Part shown: in pieces, positions 1-10,578 of the stretch | How positions within the stretch are numbered: the stretch's first letter is position 1 | Layout of the letters: each line of letters opens with the position of its first letter | Assembly: GCA_037176705.1 (NCBI GenBank) | Contig: CM073886.1 | Location: forward strand, 6,200,001 to 6,264,000 | Length of the DNA: 64,000 nucleotides | Source: Molossus alvarezi | Lineage: Eukaryota > Chordata > Mammalia > Chiroptera > Molossidae | Direction of reading: 5' to 3' | The notes under the pieces: model-generated | Seen by the model: the letters and a program-made list of their open reading frames with translations, nothing else | What the model was told of the DNA's origin: nothing | Databases searched by the model: none | Translations under genes and position numbers: made by a program

Positions 1-640
1 CAGTTCAGAAGGGATCTGATGGGCTCCTGCCAAAGTCGACAAGTGTCTTCAGGCACAGCTGGAACCAAGAGCTCAGATGATGCTATCTGGACTCACTTCT
101 CCATTTCTCAACCCATGTTTCGTGTGTTGGCTTCATTCTAGAGGGGTCTTTCCTCCCAGTGGAGGGTGGCTGCCAGCGCTCCCGGCTTCCTCAGTAACCC
201 CGTGAGAACAGGTTTTCTTTTTCAATAATTTCAAACAGTGTCATTAGCTCATTGGGGCCTTGTTCCTTCTTCAGGGGAATGGAACGTTCTGATTGGCTAA
301 TTGCTAGAGCGTGGAAGTGGATCCTGAGGACTCAGGATGGGTAAGGGATGATTGCTTGAAGAACGACAAAGTGCTCTTTATTTCCAGAAGAAGGGCGTGG
401 TGCTGGTCAGACAAAACAAGAGATTTCCATTACTGTTAAGTTGACCAAATGGATGGTTTCATGAAGTCTTCTTAAATGGGTTTCCTGATCCCATGGGTGT
501 ATGCTGGTGTGATTTGGGGGGGGAGGGGGAGAGGTGATATAAAAATAATAAATAAGACATACCTTTCTATAGTATGAAATAATTCAAAGTTTTTGAGAGT
601 CATTTTATTATTTTTAATGGTAAAATATTCAAATGTAGTT
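1..640. other. Single-copy-like stretch, nothing recognised
   Basis: No open frame with a recognisable domain and no confident repeat is visible. There is a G-rich run near 517-531 and an AT-rich patch near 537-560. The part around 255-305 loosely recalls an old mammalian repeat but is too diverged to name. Confidence 0.4.
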
Positions 641-834
641 GCCTGGTGGGTGTGGCTCAGTGGATTGAGCATCGTACCGTGGACTGAGAGGTCCCGGTTC
701 GATTACCCGTCAGAACAGGTGCCTGGGCTCCATCCTTGGTGGGGAGCGTGTGGGAGGTGGCTGATCGATGTTTCTCACATCGATGTTTTTATCTCTTTCT
801 CTCTCAAAAATCAATTAAAACATATTTAAATAAA
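641..834 (+). repeat. Ves-type tRNA SINE
   Basis: The element has a tRNA-like head (TGTGGCTCAGTGGATTGAGC, box A; GGTCCCGGTTCGATTACC, box B), then the GATCGATGTTTCTCACATCGATG body, a pyrimidine-rich tract and an AATCAATTAAAA tail. It belongs to the subfamily ending in ATCAATAAAA rather than the one ending in GGGTGAGGATAAA. Such copies are Pol III transcripts inserted by L1 machinery. Confidence 0.9.
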
Positions 835-1199
835 AGACGTTCAAACCTTGACACATCACAAGAAGTGTGTGTAAGTCACATGAAGTCGTTAAGATTCTAG
901 GTCTGTAGCAAAGCACTTTGCTGTACCTGTGGGGGGCGCTGCCGGTGCGCGGCTCATGTCCTCCCCCAGGGCCCTGCTGCAGTTGTCTCAGGAGAACCAG
1001 CTGTGCTCATATCTCCCGAACTCTGTGCTCAGTGACGTCACACCACACCTTGAAATTGGCTCTGGTGGGAACACACACACTACAGACGTCGGCAAATGCA
1101 GTAGGTGGGGCTTTTCTGCTTCCCGAGGGTCTGTGGTTGACCTTCGTTAGCTCTCCAGCTGCCAGGCTTCACCATGGCTGTGCGTGCCAGTGGCTTCCG
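835..1199. other. Stretch without recognised feature
   Basis: The sequence is moderately GC-rich with a few CpGs. Short open frames occur but no protein family or repeat is recognised. Confidence 0.35.
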
Positions 1200-1860
1200 A
1201 TGCCCCGCATTAGTGAGGTATGACTGGTATGCAGAAACTGCATGTAATTAATGTATAAAATTTGATGAGTTTGGACGTAATCAAGGTAACAAACATATCC
1301 ATCATCCCAAAAATGTGTCCCTTTGTTTTTAGTGCTTTTTTTTGTATGTGTGTGGTAAGAACACTTAGCCTGAGATCTACCCACTTAACAGAGTTTTAAG
1401 TGCACAACACAGTATTGTTAGGTGGAGGCACCATGTTGTACAGCAGAGCTCGGGAACTTACCTGTGTACTTGTAACTCTGTATGGATTGGACAGCAGTTT
1501 CTCATGACCCCCCGCCCCCCCCCCCCGTAACTACCATTCTACTGTCTGCTTCTATACATTTAACTATTTTAGATGCTTCATGTGGCTGTCTTATTTCACT
1601 TGGCCTCCATATTGTCACAAAGGGTAGGAAATTTCCTTCTTACTAAAGACCAAATAATATTCCATTGCATGTATGTACCACATACATCTGTTGATGGACA
1701 TTTGGGTTGTTTCCATGTCTTGGCTCTTGTGAATCATGCTGCAGTGAACACGGGGGTGCGTTATCTCGTCAGGATAGTGATTTCATTTCCTTTGGATGCA
1801 TTCCCAGGAGTGGGGCTGCTGGATCATATGGTGGTTCTATTTTAATTTTTTGAGGAGTGT
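1200..1860 (-). repeat. Antisense fragment of an old L1 (L1M type)
   Basis: Read on the minus strand this is the 3' end of an ancient L1: end of ORF2 plus 3' UTR. Landmarks on the plus strand include AATATTCCATTGCATGTATG, the CTGTTGATGGACATTTGGG block and GGATCATATGGTGGTTCTA, all typical of antisense L1 ORF2 ends. The 1200-1560 part matches the L1M 3' UTR pattern (AACATATCCATCATCCC, ACCATTCTACTGTCTGC). A C-rich tract lies at 1509-1527. It is full of stops and has no detectable TSD. Confidence 0.8.
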
Positions 1861-2763
1861 CAATGGCTTCTTCCCACAAGCCTGGGTGGTACTCTGCCCA
1901 AGGCTTTGCCTGCACACACATGCACGTAGCCTGTGTGAGGGGCAGGTGGTAGTGCCAGGAAGTTAATGACCCTTGGAGCAGCTCTCAACCAATGACAGAG
2001 GGAAATTGTGGGCAAGCACTCAGTGTCCTCCCCCCATGGGTGGGACAACTGAGAGGGGTGTTCTCTTCAATCTCTGAAACCTCCAGCAGGTGGGGCCTCA
2101 TGTGCTTGTTAGACCCCCATGGCGCCCCGTTGGCCCTCTCCCCCTCACCTCTGTCCCCCTCACTCCCTCCATCAGTGCTTCCTGGGTCCCTCCACAAGGA
2201 AACGCCTCTCAGCTCCTTGTCTCTGGTGCTGTAGAAACTCCCCCTTCGACGTGTCACACCTTCCATGACATGGGCACACACTCCCGTGCTGTGGGCACTC
2301 GGTGGGAAGCTGTGAGGGGGCACTGTGTCCAGCCGGGTGTCTGATTCCTGGCACTTTCTGACTGTAGGCGTCTGAGGTCATGGATAGGGCTGTGTACTGT
2401 TGGGCCTCGGGGTGTTGTCTAGGGTGACGCACTAACCCGGTTCAGCTTCTGTGTTCTGACTGCCGTGTGATTCTGACAGATGAGTTGGAGGAAGCAAAAC
2501 GGGTATTCGATTTCTGAGGGAATTTTGTGATTTTTGTCAGAGCACTGTCACATGAACGAATACTTTGTGATTAAGGGATGTTTGTTCACTTTCTGGGTCT
2601 ACTACAGGCGTATGTGTGTAGAAAACGCAGAGTCTATTTTTCCCCGCAGTATGGGGAAGCTTGGTGCAGAGAGAAATGGAGGAGAGAGACAGACGTGGAT
2701 TTAGAGGCTATAGGCAGACACACAGTGACTGGCTTTCTTTGTGATGGATCTAGTTTCCCAATA
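1861..2763. other. Stretch without recognised feature
   Basis: Short overlapping open frames exist on both strands, but none has a recognisable domain and they overlap in a way typical of non-coding DNA. No confident repeat was recognised. Confidence 0.35.
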
Positions 2764-2918
2764 TAGCGTTTCTCAAATTTTGTTGATGGTAAATGTTGTG
2801 ATTTAAAAGTTCAGACCCTTGCCTCATTTGAGAGCTCCTTGAGTCTCCAGGAAAATCTATATTTTAAATAAGAGATTCTGATGTTGGACATCCAAAGACC
2901 AAACTTTTAGAAACACTG
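2764..2918. repeat. MER5-like hAT DNA transposon fragment
   Basis: The ends form imperfect terminal inverted repeats: AGCGTTTCTCAAA at the left and TTTTAGAAACACTG at the right. They resemble the CAGTGGTTCTCAAACTTT ends of the nonautonomous hAT-Charlie MER5 group. The length of about 155 bp fits that group. The family name is from memory of its ends and is tentative. Confidence 0.55.
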
Positions 2919-3432
2919 ACCTGAAGCTTCCAGCCAGACTCCCAGGGACAAATGTCCACAAGAGGTTCTCCAGTGTCCCCAAGGCACCGAGCATGACCCT
3001 GGCCCAGGCTCTGGGGAAAGGCCTCCTGCCCACTTCTGCCTGCAACTGCTTGGTGCCAACGAGTAGTGCCCCTGACCTAATGAGGGTTACTGTAGGGCCC
3101 GGGGGACCCCCAAGGTTCCACTGCCGTTCTGGTGGATGAGGGAGCAAAGTGCATGAAGGTGCCCTGATCCCACCCATGCTCAGAAGGGTGGGCACTTGGT
3201 CACACAAGGGACAGCAGCACTCTGGCTGCCATCACAGAAGCTATGTGGGCCTCACTGTCTGGATATCAAATCCAGAACTGTCTGTGGATTTGTTCTAGGG
3301 GACCCTCAGGACACCCTGAGGAGCAGCAGGTACCAAATCTCAGAGACTTTTTTACCGCCCTCATTAATGTCGCAGTAGTTCTGTGAACTGTGCCTTTATT
3401 TATGTATTATTTGTCTACAAATCATTTAAGAT
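2919..3432. other. Stretch without recognised feature
   Basis: No repeat or gene is recognised. Open frames here are short and lack any domain signature. Confidence 0.35.
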
Positions 3433-3443
3433 GTACATATTTG

Positions 3444-3936
3444 TCCTGGCTGGTTTGGCTAAGTGGTTAGAGTGTCAGCCGGAGGACCAAAGGGATCCAG
3501 GTTTGATTCCTGGTCAAGGGCACGTACCTGGGTTGCAGGTTCAATCCCCGGCCGGGCCTGGTTGGGGTCATGCGGGAGGCAATCAGTTGATGTCTCTCTC
3601 ATATCGATGATTCTCTCTCTCTCTTTCTTTGTCTCCCTCCTTCCCATCCTCTCTATCTAAAAAAAAATCAAAGGAAAAACATCCTTGGGTGAGGCCAGGC
3701 CAATGTGGCTCAGTGGATTGAACATTGTCCTGTGGACTGAGAGGTCCCAGTTTGATTCCCAGCCAGGGCACATGCCCGGGTTTTGGGCTCAATCCCCAGT
3801 AGGGGGTGTATAGGAGGCAGCTGATCTATGTTTCTCTCTCACATCAATGTTTCTATCTTTCTCTCCCTTCTCTCTCTGAAAAATCAATAAAAGATACTAA
3901 ATAAATATCGTCAGGTGAGGAATAACAACAACAAAA
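3444..3936 (+). repeat. Ves SINE split by a second SINE
   Basis: The outer SINE starts at 3444 with TCCTGGCTGGTTTGGCT. It is flanked by an exact 11-bp TSD, GTACATATTTG, at 3433-3443 and 3937-3947. Its 3' tail is interrupted by the inner SINE at 3694-3906 and resumes as TCAGGTGAGGAATAA. It is the subfamily with the GGGTGAGGATAAA-type tail. Confidence 0.85.
3694..3906 (+). repeat. Ves SINE nested in the tail of another SINE
   Basis: The head is GCCAGGCCAATGTGGCTCAG and the tail is AAATCAATAAAAG. The two sides carry ATCCTTGGGTGAG (3681-3693) and ATCGTCAGGTGAG (3907-3919), a 13-bp TSD with two mismatches lying inside the older SINE's 3' end. It is a different subfamily from its host. Confidence 0.85.
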
Positions 3937-4144
3937 GTACATATTTGAGCTTATAAAGGAAACTTAATATTGCCTCTGCACATTAGAAATCAGCCAAAAT
4001 AACTATACAAATACAATACATACAAAGACCCCCCCCAAATGTCAAAAAGGGAGATTAGCAAGTGTTAAAAACTTGTGAAAGACAAGCCTGCCCCGAACAG
4101 AGCTTCTCTTTGTGACCTGAAGGGGCAAAAGAACTGAGAAGGTG

Positions 4145-4364
4145 CCCAGCCAGCTAGTGTGGCTCAGTGGATTGAGTGTCATCCTGTGGACTGAGAAGTC
4201 CTGGTTCTATTCCCGGTCAGGGCACATGCCCGGGTTCCGGCTCGATCCCCAGTAGGAGGTGTGCAGGAGGCAGCTGATCGATGTATCTCTCTCACATTGA
4301 TATTTCTCTCTCTCTCTCTCCCGTCCTCTCTTTCTAAAAATAATTAATAAAAACCAATTTAAAA
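4145..4364 (+). repeat. Ves-type SINE
   Basis: The tRNA-like head (CTAGTGTGGCTCAGTGGATTG), the body CATGCCCGGGTTCCGGCTCG, a CT-rich tract and an AATTAATAAAAACC tail are all present. An imperfect TSD, ACTGAGAAGG / ACCGAGAAGG, lies at about 4132-4142 and 4367-4376. Confidence 0.85.
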
Positions 4365-5524
4365 AACCGAGAAGGGAACAACCTTTTGCTGTGTGATTCC
4401 GTGTGATTTAAAACTTCAGCAGTTCCATGGAAAGATCATCTTGTGTGCATGAGGGTCTGCTTCCCCCACTGTGGGAACCTCTGATGGAAGGCAGCCATGA
4501 GGAAGTGGTCCTGGGGGTGGTCTGCGTCCTGTGGGGACCAGTTTGGAGGCAGCATTAGTGGCTGGACACCCAGGCCGCTGCTGATCAGACTGAGTTCAGC
4601 CCACTCTCCAGGTGAGGTTCAGGGACAAGAGCAGGGCCTTATGACTGATGCTTTATTATGCAGCTGGAAAACTTGCCCGCACGCTGGGCTAAGAGGAGAG
4701 TCCTCAGCGGAGGGGCTGGAGGCAACTCTGGGTCAGTGTCCTGGACCCTCACTTGAGAGGGGCTTCCCAGAGTAGGTGGGGGTTGGAGGTTGCTGCTGTC
4801 CCAGCTTGTGCCACCAGGGCTACTGGGAATGGCTTGAGCGGACCTGGCCTTGTCTGAAAGAAGCCACCTACATGTCCTGGAGAGAAGGTGGGTTCCAGAT
4901 AAAGCTCCCTTCCTGGCCAGGCTGGTGGGGCCCGCGGCAGTGTGTGTAGGGAGCCCGGGGGAGAGAAGCAGTCGGAGGACCTAAGGAGAGATGCTGGTGG
5001 ACCTAAAGGAGGCTACCATCGCCTCTTCCCAGCTTACCAGGGGAGTGGTTCAGAATTCAGAACCTGGCTCCCAGGTAGAAAGAAACTGAGATATCCCCCT
5101 CCCCACCCAGCCAACACCAGTAAAACTCCAGTGATGTTTACGAGGCAGTATACAGACTTGATTCCTGCTGTCGACCAACCCTGAGAAGTGGTGTGGTTCA
5201 GGAGGAAGAACTTGCGTTTCGTAGCTCTGATGAATCTGAGACTGAGCCCTTTGAAGTGCTCTCATACCACCTTGGGTGAGTTGCTTTGCCCTTCAGACCA
5301 CTGTGTTGTTACTTTTGGTCCCCGAGTCTGTCAGTCCTGCGGTGCAGCCCCCTCAGCCTCCATGATCTGTGAAGGCGACAGGCACCGCCTGGCAGAGGTG
5401 TGTCTTGACCCTCCCTACCCTCTCCGTCCCCCCCCCTGCTTGCCCTCCTGGGGCCCCTGGGCCTTATCTGTAAACTAGAGCTCTGGTTTGAACAGAAAGG
5501 ATTCTTTCTGTTGTTAACTGGCTT
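4365..5524. other. Stretch without recognised feature
   Basis: This is GC-moderate single-copy-like DNA. A 92-codon open frame at 4497-4775 and others have no recognisable domain. No splice-bounded exon could be supported. Confidence 0.35.
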
Positions 5525-5945
5525 ATGGAGGAATAAAAATTTATTGGTTCATATAACTGAAAGAAAAGTCCAAAGGTAGACCAGGCGCATTTGAGTCCTC
5601 AGATTCAATGATGTCGTCAGAAATGAGTCTTTTCTAATCGCCACTCCGCTTTTCTTCGTGTTGGTTTCTAAGCAGCAACCCCAATGGAAAGAGAGCCTCT
5701 CTCTCCAAACAGTTCTTCCCAAACTCCCAGGAGTGACCCTCAGCCTCCTCACGCAGCCAGGCGGATGTAGCGTTCTGACCGGCCAGCCTGGTCACACGTA
5801 CACCCCAGGAACTGGAGGGTGCATCTCACTAGAACCAAATCTGTCATCTGGGGTGTGTGTGTGTGGTGATTCCCTAAAGAGAAACCAGAGGGCTGTTACC
5901 AGAAGAAGAGAGCTGTATACCGGACAGGCAAAATCAACAGATAAC
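5525..5945 (+). repeat. Ancient mammalian dispersed repeat, family not named
   Basis: The pattern AATAAAAATTTATTGG, a GAGAGCCTCTCTCTCC block and GGGCTGTTACCAGAAGAAG followed by ACAGGCAAAATCAACAGATA recurs in mammalian genomes as an old dispersed repeat. I recognise the pattern but cannot give the family name. A short GT run lies near 5855. Confidence 0.4.
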
Positions 5946-6133
5946 GATTCTAGTTAGTTTGGTTTGGGCTACAAATAACAGAATTATCAATTAACAGTGG
6001 CTTAGACAATGAAGACAATCATCACATTATAAGACGGTGGTGGTGGTAGGCAGTCTTAGCGTTGTTGAATGGCTCAACAATTTTAAGGATTCAAGATCTT
6101 TTTAACTTTCCACTCCTTAGTATATTTTGGCTT

Positions 6134-6350
6134 AAATAATTTTTTTTTCTTCTTTATTGATTTTAGAAAGAAAGGGAGAGGGAGAGAGAGGTAGAAACAA
6201 CGATGAGAGAGAACATCAATTGGCTGCCTCCTGCATGCCCCTCACTGGGGATTTGGACCACAGCCTGGGCATGTGCCCTGACTGGGAATTGAATCAGCAG
6301 CCTCTTGGTGCATGGGTCTATTGCTCAACACTGAGCCACACCGACTGAGC
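6134..6350 (-). repeat. Ves-type SINE, antisense, with exact TSD
   Basis: The plus strand shows the poly-T end, the GAGAGGTAGAAACAACGATG body and the head complement TGAGCCACACCGACTGAGC. The flanks are an exact 11-bp TSD, TATTTTGGCTT, at 6123-6133 and 6351-6361. Confidence 0.92.
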
Positions 6351-6361
6351 TATTTTGGCTT

Positions 6362-7640
6362 TTAATTCTCAGGTTTTTTGACTCATGGTTTCACAGTGGC
6401 TGCTGTGGCTCTAGCCATCACACCCTCACAGGAAACAGTGTCTAGAAAGGGTATCTGAGTGGCTAAAGATACATACCTCCTTTTATGTCTTTCTATTTTG
6501 ATCATTGAGGAAAATCTTCTCCAGAAGTATACCCCCCTCAAGGACTACCCTACTTGTCATGGGTCAGAACAAAAATACCTCTAGCTGCCAAGGAGGCTGG
6601 AAAAATGAATATGTGACATTTTCAGATTCTACTATGAATGAAAAAGGGACCATATACTAAATCTGACCATTTCAGGGGGGCCTACATGGCAGGACTCACA
6701 AACTCAGTGACCAGAATGGTCTGGACATAAAAATTTCTAACTGCTCCGATCATGGTGGGTAGTCATGTCCCAGGCCTATAACTTCCTTAGCAAAGATTAG
6801 TCTTTATCTTATGTGAGCCCTGTCCACAGTTCTTATGCATCTAAGATAACTTACCTTTGAAATGTCAGAGTAATTTTCTTTCCCAGACGCTGGGAGGCAT
6901 AACCACCAGCACCAGAGCACAAGACCACAGAACCCCTCATCATTATCTTCTTCCCCAAATACCATCTGTGTGCTGTAAATGTTCATTAACTATGCTGTAC
7001 CCGCCAATGCAAAGAAATATGCATTTCTCCATCTAGTTTTTATTCAGTCCTAGAGACACCCCCACTTAGCTTCCGCCCGCTCCTTGGACTCCCCTTTGGT
7101 GTCTCCCTTGATTTTAATGCATTAAAGGAACTGCAAACCTGCCATTTTCCAGGGCATTTTCTCAATCTGTTGAGATCTTGTTTTTAGGCATAATCTCAAA
7201 AATTTGTCTCAAATGAGCTCTTATAAAACTGTTCTATGGGCTTGGATGTTCTTCCATGGACATTATCATGGGAAATGGGCTTTGCCAATAATGATGGAAG
7301 GGGAGAGAAGTAATAGCTGTGGTGCCTCATTCTGTGACTGCGGCCGTGGAGAACCCTACATCTCCATGGCTCACAACAGCAAGCGTTCATGTCCTGCTTG
7401 TGCTGCGTCCACGTCGCAGCCCTGCTCTCCGTGACTTCATGCCGCGGGACCCAGGCTGAAGGACCAGCCCCGTCAAGGACATGCCCTTCTCATGGCAGAG
7501 GACAGCAAGAGAGCGGCAGGAAACAATGGCTAAGTTTTCATGTGGGCCTGGCACGTGCCCTGTCTACCTGGATACCATTGGCCAAAGCAAGTCACACCCC
7601 AACCCGAGCTCAGCGGGCAGGAAAGTCTGTCCTCCCACAG
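6362..7640. other. Stretch without recognised feature
   Basis: Largely single-copy-like sequence. Short open frames lack domains. No RNA gene is recognised. Confidence 0.35.
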
Positions 7641-8000
7641 GAGTCGCTGCCTATCACATACCAAATCACCCTAAAACTCAGTCTGTTAAAACAACTGCTG
7701 CTATATAATGCTGGACCTGGTGACTGTGGACCAGAGGTTCAGGCGGGCTCTGCTGGGCCATCCTTCTGCACGTGCTCTTGTCCGAGGCCACCGGTGGTAT
7801 TCAGCTGGCAGACAGCTGTTCGGGGGGGTCCAGCTTGGCCTGACTCACAGGTGGGGCACGTGGCAGGGATCCTTTGAAGGTGGGGCACTCCAGCACAGCT
7901 GTGTGAAGGGCTCCCAGAGACAGTGGCCCAGGAGATAGGAAGTGGAAAAGCCTGGGCCTAAAAACAGAACAGTCACAGAGCCTGTAGGAGGAGGGAATAC
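7641..8000 (+). repeat. Possible ancient dispersed repeat
   Basis: The block CTCAGTCTGTTAAAACAAC followed by GGTTCAGGCGGGCTCTGCTG resembles an old mammalian repeat whose core is a TAGTGGCTTAAAACAACA-like motif. A related block occurs at 40800-41150. The family is not named and the call is weak. Confidence 0.3.
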
Positions 8001-8362
8001 GGCCCCCTTGGGAGGGAGAAGTATTACAGAATTAATGGCCACCTTCTCCCCACCACACATGGCTACAGGGAAGGGAAGTAGGCATTTAAAAGATGAACAG
8101 TAAGATGGGCTTAACCTTATCAGTTAACCTTTATCATGAAACCAAAGTAAATAAAATATAGTTATATTAAATAGTTAACATAGGTCATATGTTTAACATA
8201 TGGGTTAAATAGTTAACACTTGTCATTAAACCAAAATAATTAAACCAGTTGGGATATTACAACAGAAAGACCAATGGGACAGAAAAGAAAATATAGATAT
8301 ACTTATATATAACATATATAGATATATATAGACATACATATATATACACACTTTATATAGTA
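8001..8362. other. AT-rich stretch with an imperfect direct repeat
   Basis: The blocks at 8116-8156 and 8209-8250 share a TAGTTAAC..GTCAT..AAACCAAA pattern, giving an imperfect repeat offset of about 93 bp. From 8290 to 8362 the sequence is a degenerate TA/GATA-type low-complexity tract. Confidence 0.5.
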
Positions 8363-8377
8363 TGATATAATATGTTT

Positions 8378-8626
8378 TGTTTTTTTTAATCCTCACCCGA
8401 GGACATTTTTCCATTTTTTGTTCAGATAGAGTGGGAGGGAGAGAGAGGAAGAGAGACAGAGAAACATCGACGTGAAAGGGACACATCGAGTGGCCACCTC
8501 CCTCACGATCCAACCAGGGCCGGGGACAAACTGCAACTGAGGTACATGCCCTTAGCGGGAACCGAACCCGAGTCTGTCTGGACCACAGGCCAACGCTCTA
8601 ACCGCTGAGCCAAACCGGCCAGGGCT
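8378..8626 (-). repeat. Ves SINE, antisense, whose TSD was later split by an LTR
   Basis: This is a full Ves copy in reverse: poly-T, CCTCACCCGAGGACATTTTT, GAAACATCGACGTGAAAGGG and the head complement CTGAGCCAAACCGGCCAGGG. Its left TSD copy is TGATATAATATGTTT at 8363-8377. The right copy is cut in two by the LTR: TGATATAAT at 8627-8635 and ATGTTT at 9040-9045. Confidence 0.92.
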
Positions 8627-8635
8627 TGATATAAT

Positions 8636-9034
8636 TGTTCGATAGCCTGGGGACTGGCGCCAGGCAAACTGCTCAGCCATTACCTCGCTTACCCAACCTA
8701 GACTCCCACCCTGTTTCAGGAACTGTTTGCCCCGAACTCATAGATCAACTCCTGTCCCAGTCCAGGAACTGTTTGCTCCGGGACAATAGACTCACATTCC
8801 AGGGGCCCCCATGCGTAGCCCCTCAGGACCTAACCCTAACAACAAGTTCCCGCTGCCATAGGCGCAAATATAAAAATCACAAACCCCAGCATCGGGCGCG
8901 GCTTCTCGGACTCGACCCCCGGAGTCTGTGAACCCACCTGGAGTGCACCCAATAAAGCCTGATTTCTGCTTATTCGGCTGTTTGGCTCTTTGGTTTCTTC
9001 CCACCTCCCACGGGCGGCGCCTGGCTACCTTACA
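8636..9034 (+). mobile_element. Complete solo-type retroviral LTR with 5-bp TSD
   Basis: The element begins TGTTCGATAG and ends CTACCTTACA, is 399 bp long, and is flanked by ATAAT at 8631-8635 and 9035-9039. A TATA-like ATATAAAAA lies at 8868-8876 and a polyadenylation signal AATAAA at 8951-8956, in the order U3-R-U5 expected of an LTR. The phrase CAGGAACTGTTTGC occurs twice in U3 (near 8716 and 8763). No internal retroviral sequence adjoins it, so it is most simply a recombined solo LTR. Class is uncertain: the R/U5 looks ERV1-like, while a 5-bp TSD is more usual for ERVL. It shows no clear similarity to the LTRs at 40-49 kb. Confidence 0.75.
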
Positions 9035-9065
9035 ATAATATGTTTATGTTAGACGCTCAAATTGT

Positions 9066-9151
9066 ACCATAACCTCTTGTCTGCAGTTTTATTTTCCATG
9101 GTTTTGGTTACAGTCAACCACAGTCTGATAACATTAAATGGAAAATTCCAG
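9066..9151 (+). mobile_element. Tigger DNA transposon, 5' part
   Basis: The sequence TTTTCCATGGTTTTGGTTAC followed by CAGTCAACCACAGTCTGATA and ATTAAATGGAAAATTCCAG matches the 5' region of a pogo-like Tigger transposon. It stops at the TSD of an inserted SINE and resumes about 7.2 kb downstream at 16391 without loss. The two pieces are one element. Confidence 0.75.
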
Positions 9152-9710
9152 TGAGCCCTGGCCAGGTAGCTCAGGTGGTTAGAGCTTTGTCCCTAATATG
9201 CCAAGGTTGCAGGTTTGACCCCCAGTCAGGGCACATACAAGAAGCAACCAATTTTGAGGATGTAGAGAAAAGGGAACCCTAGTGCAGTGCTGGTGGGAAT
9301 GCAGACTGATGCAGCCACTATGGAAAACAGTATGGAATTTCTTAAAAAAATTAAAAATGGAACTGCTGTTTGGCCCAGTGATCCTACTTCTGGGAATATA
9401 TTCTAAGAACCTCAAAACACCAACTTGAAAAAATATGTGCACCTCTATGTTCATTGAAGTGCTATGTACAATAGCTAAGATTTGAAAACAGCCCAAGTAC
9501 CCCTCAGTAGATGAGTGGATAAAAAAGCTGTGGTACATATACACAATGGAATACTAAAAAAAAAGGATCTCTTACCCTTTGAGACAGCTTGGAGGGACCT
9601 GGAAAGTATTATGCTAAGGGAAATAAACCAGTCAGTGAAAGACAATTATCACATGATCTCACTTATATGTCGAATCTAATGAACATAGTAAACTGACAAA
9701 CAAAATAGCG

Positions 9711-10570
9711 AGGAGAGAAAAATGGCGGCGGAGTGAACGGAGCTACACAGACCGTCTCCCAGAACCAAACTGGAATTACAACTATAACACAGAAAAATTG
9801 ACGGGAAAAAGCAACAGAAAAGCAGCTTGTGAGGACCATACAACCAGGGACACTGACTCCATCCCGGTAGGCCTGCGAAGGCGCTAGACGGGGGCTGGGA
9901 GGCCACAGTCAGCAGCCGGGCAGCGCCCTCGGGTCACACTCCCAGGCGGCTCCACAGCGCAGCCGGGACAGAGGCTGAAACAGCCACAGCCACTCACCTT
10001 GGGCTCCGGCGGAGGGAGGACGGACTGGACTGGAACTGTGTGGGGACACTCGGGATTTGGAGGGCGCTCAGAGCTTTTGCTGAGTGCAGCCACTCAGGAA
10101 AGCTACCACATTGCTCCTTCCCAGGGCTCTGAGGAGAGGCAGCAGCCCCTCCCTCGGAGATCCAACCCCACCCTGTGGGCCAATGAAGTGCTAATTGAGG
10201 CTCATTAACAACCAGCATCTGCCCCACCCTTGTGAAATCCCCTTGTGCTGAGCACCTGAGGGAGTTTTTCAATCAACTGACAACCCAAAACTCATCAAGT
10301 AACCTCGACTGCTAGCCTCCAGGCAAAAAGCTAGAGGACAACAGTACCTTTCCTGGGCTGGCAACTTTAACCAGGAAAGTAAGACTTGACAGTGGTGTTT
10401 AACGTGGGTCCTCCCTCGCTCATCTAAACCCAGGAGAGGGAGCCACAAACAGCAGAACACCAACACCCAAGGGAAAACCTGAAAGGCTCCAAAACCCACA
10501 GTGATAGCCAAAATGGTGAAACACAGAAACAGAAGCCAAATGTAAGAGCAAGAGACCTCCACCGAAGATG
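9711..10570 (+). promoter_or_regulatory. L1-A 5' UTR (internal promoter region)
   Basis: L1 5' UTRs carry an internal Pol II promoter. Here the first bases contain AAAAATGGCGGC at 9717-9728, a good match to the YY1 site that positions transcription starts in L1 (family knowledge). The rest is GC-richer than the ORFs. It shows no evident similarity to the 5' UTR of L1-B or of the HAL1 copies. Confidence 0.6.
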
Positions 10571-10578
10571 AGATCAAT

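Noticed and set aside
641..720. tRNA gene candidates in the SINE heads (for example 641-720, 10765-10840, 44048-44125)
   Set aside because: Box A and box B are present, but each is followed by the Ves body and A-tail, with no tRNA cloverleaf 3' end. These are SINEs.
9034..9066. LTR at 8636-9034 as part of a provirus continuing into the nest
   Set aside because: The 5-bp duplication and the resumed SINE TSD directly follow the LTR's last base, and no primer site or gag-like sequence follows.
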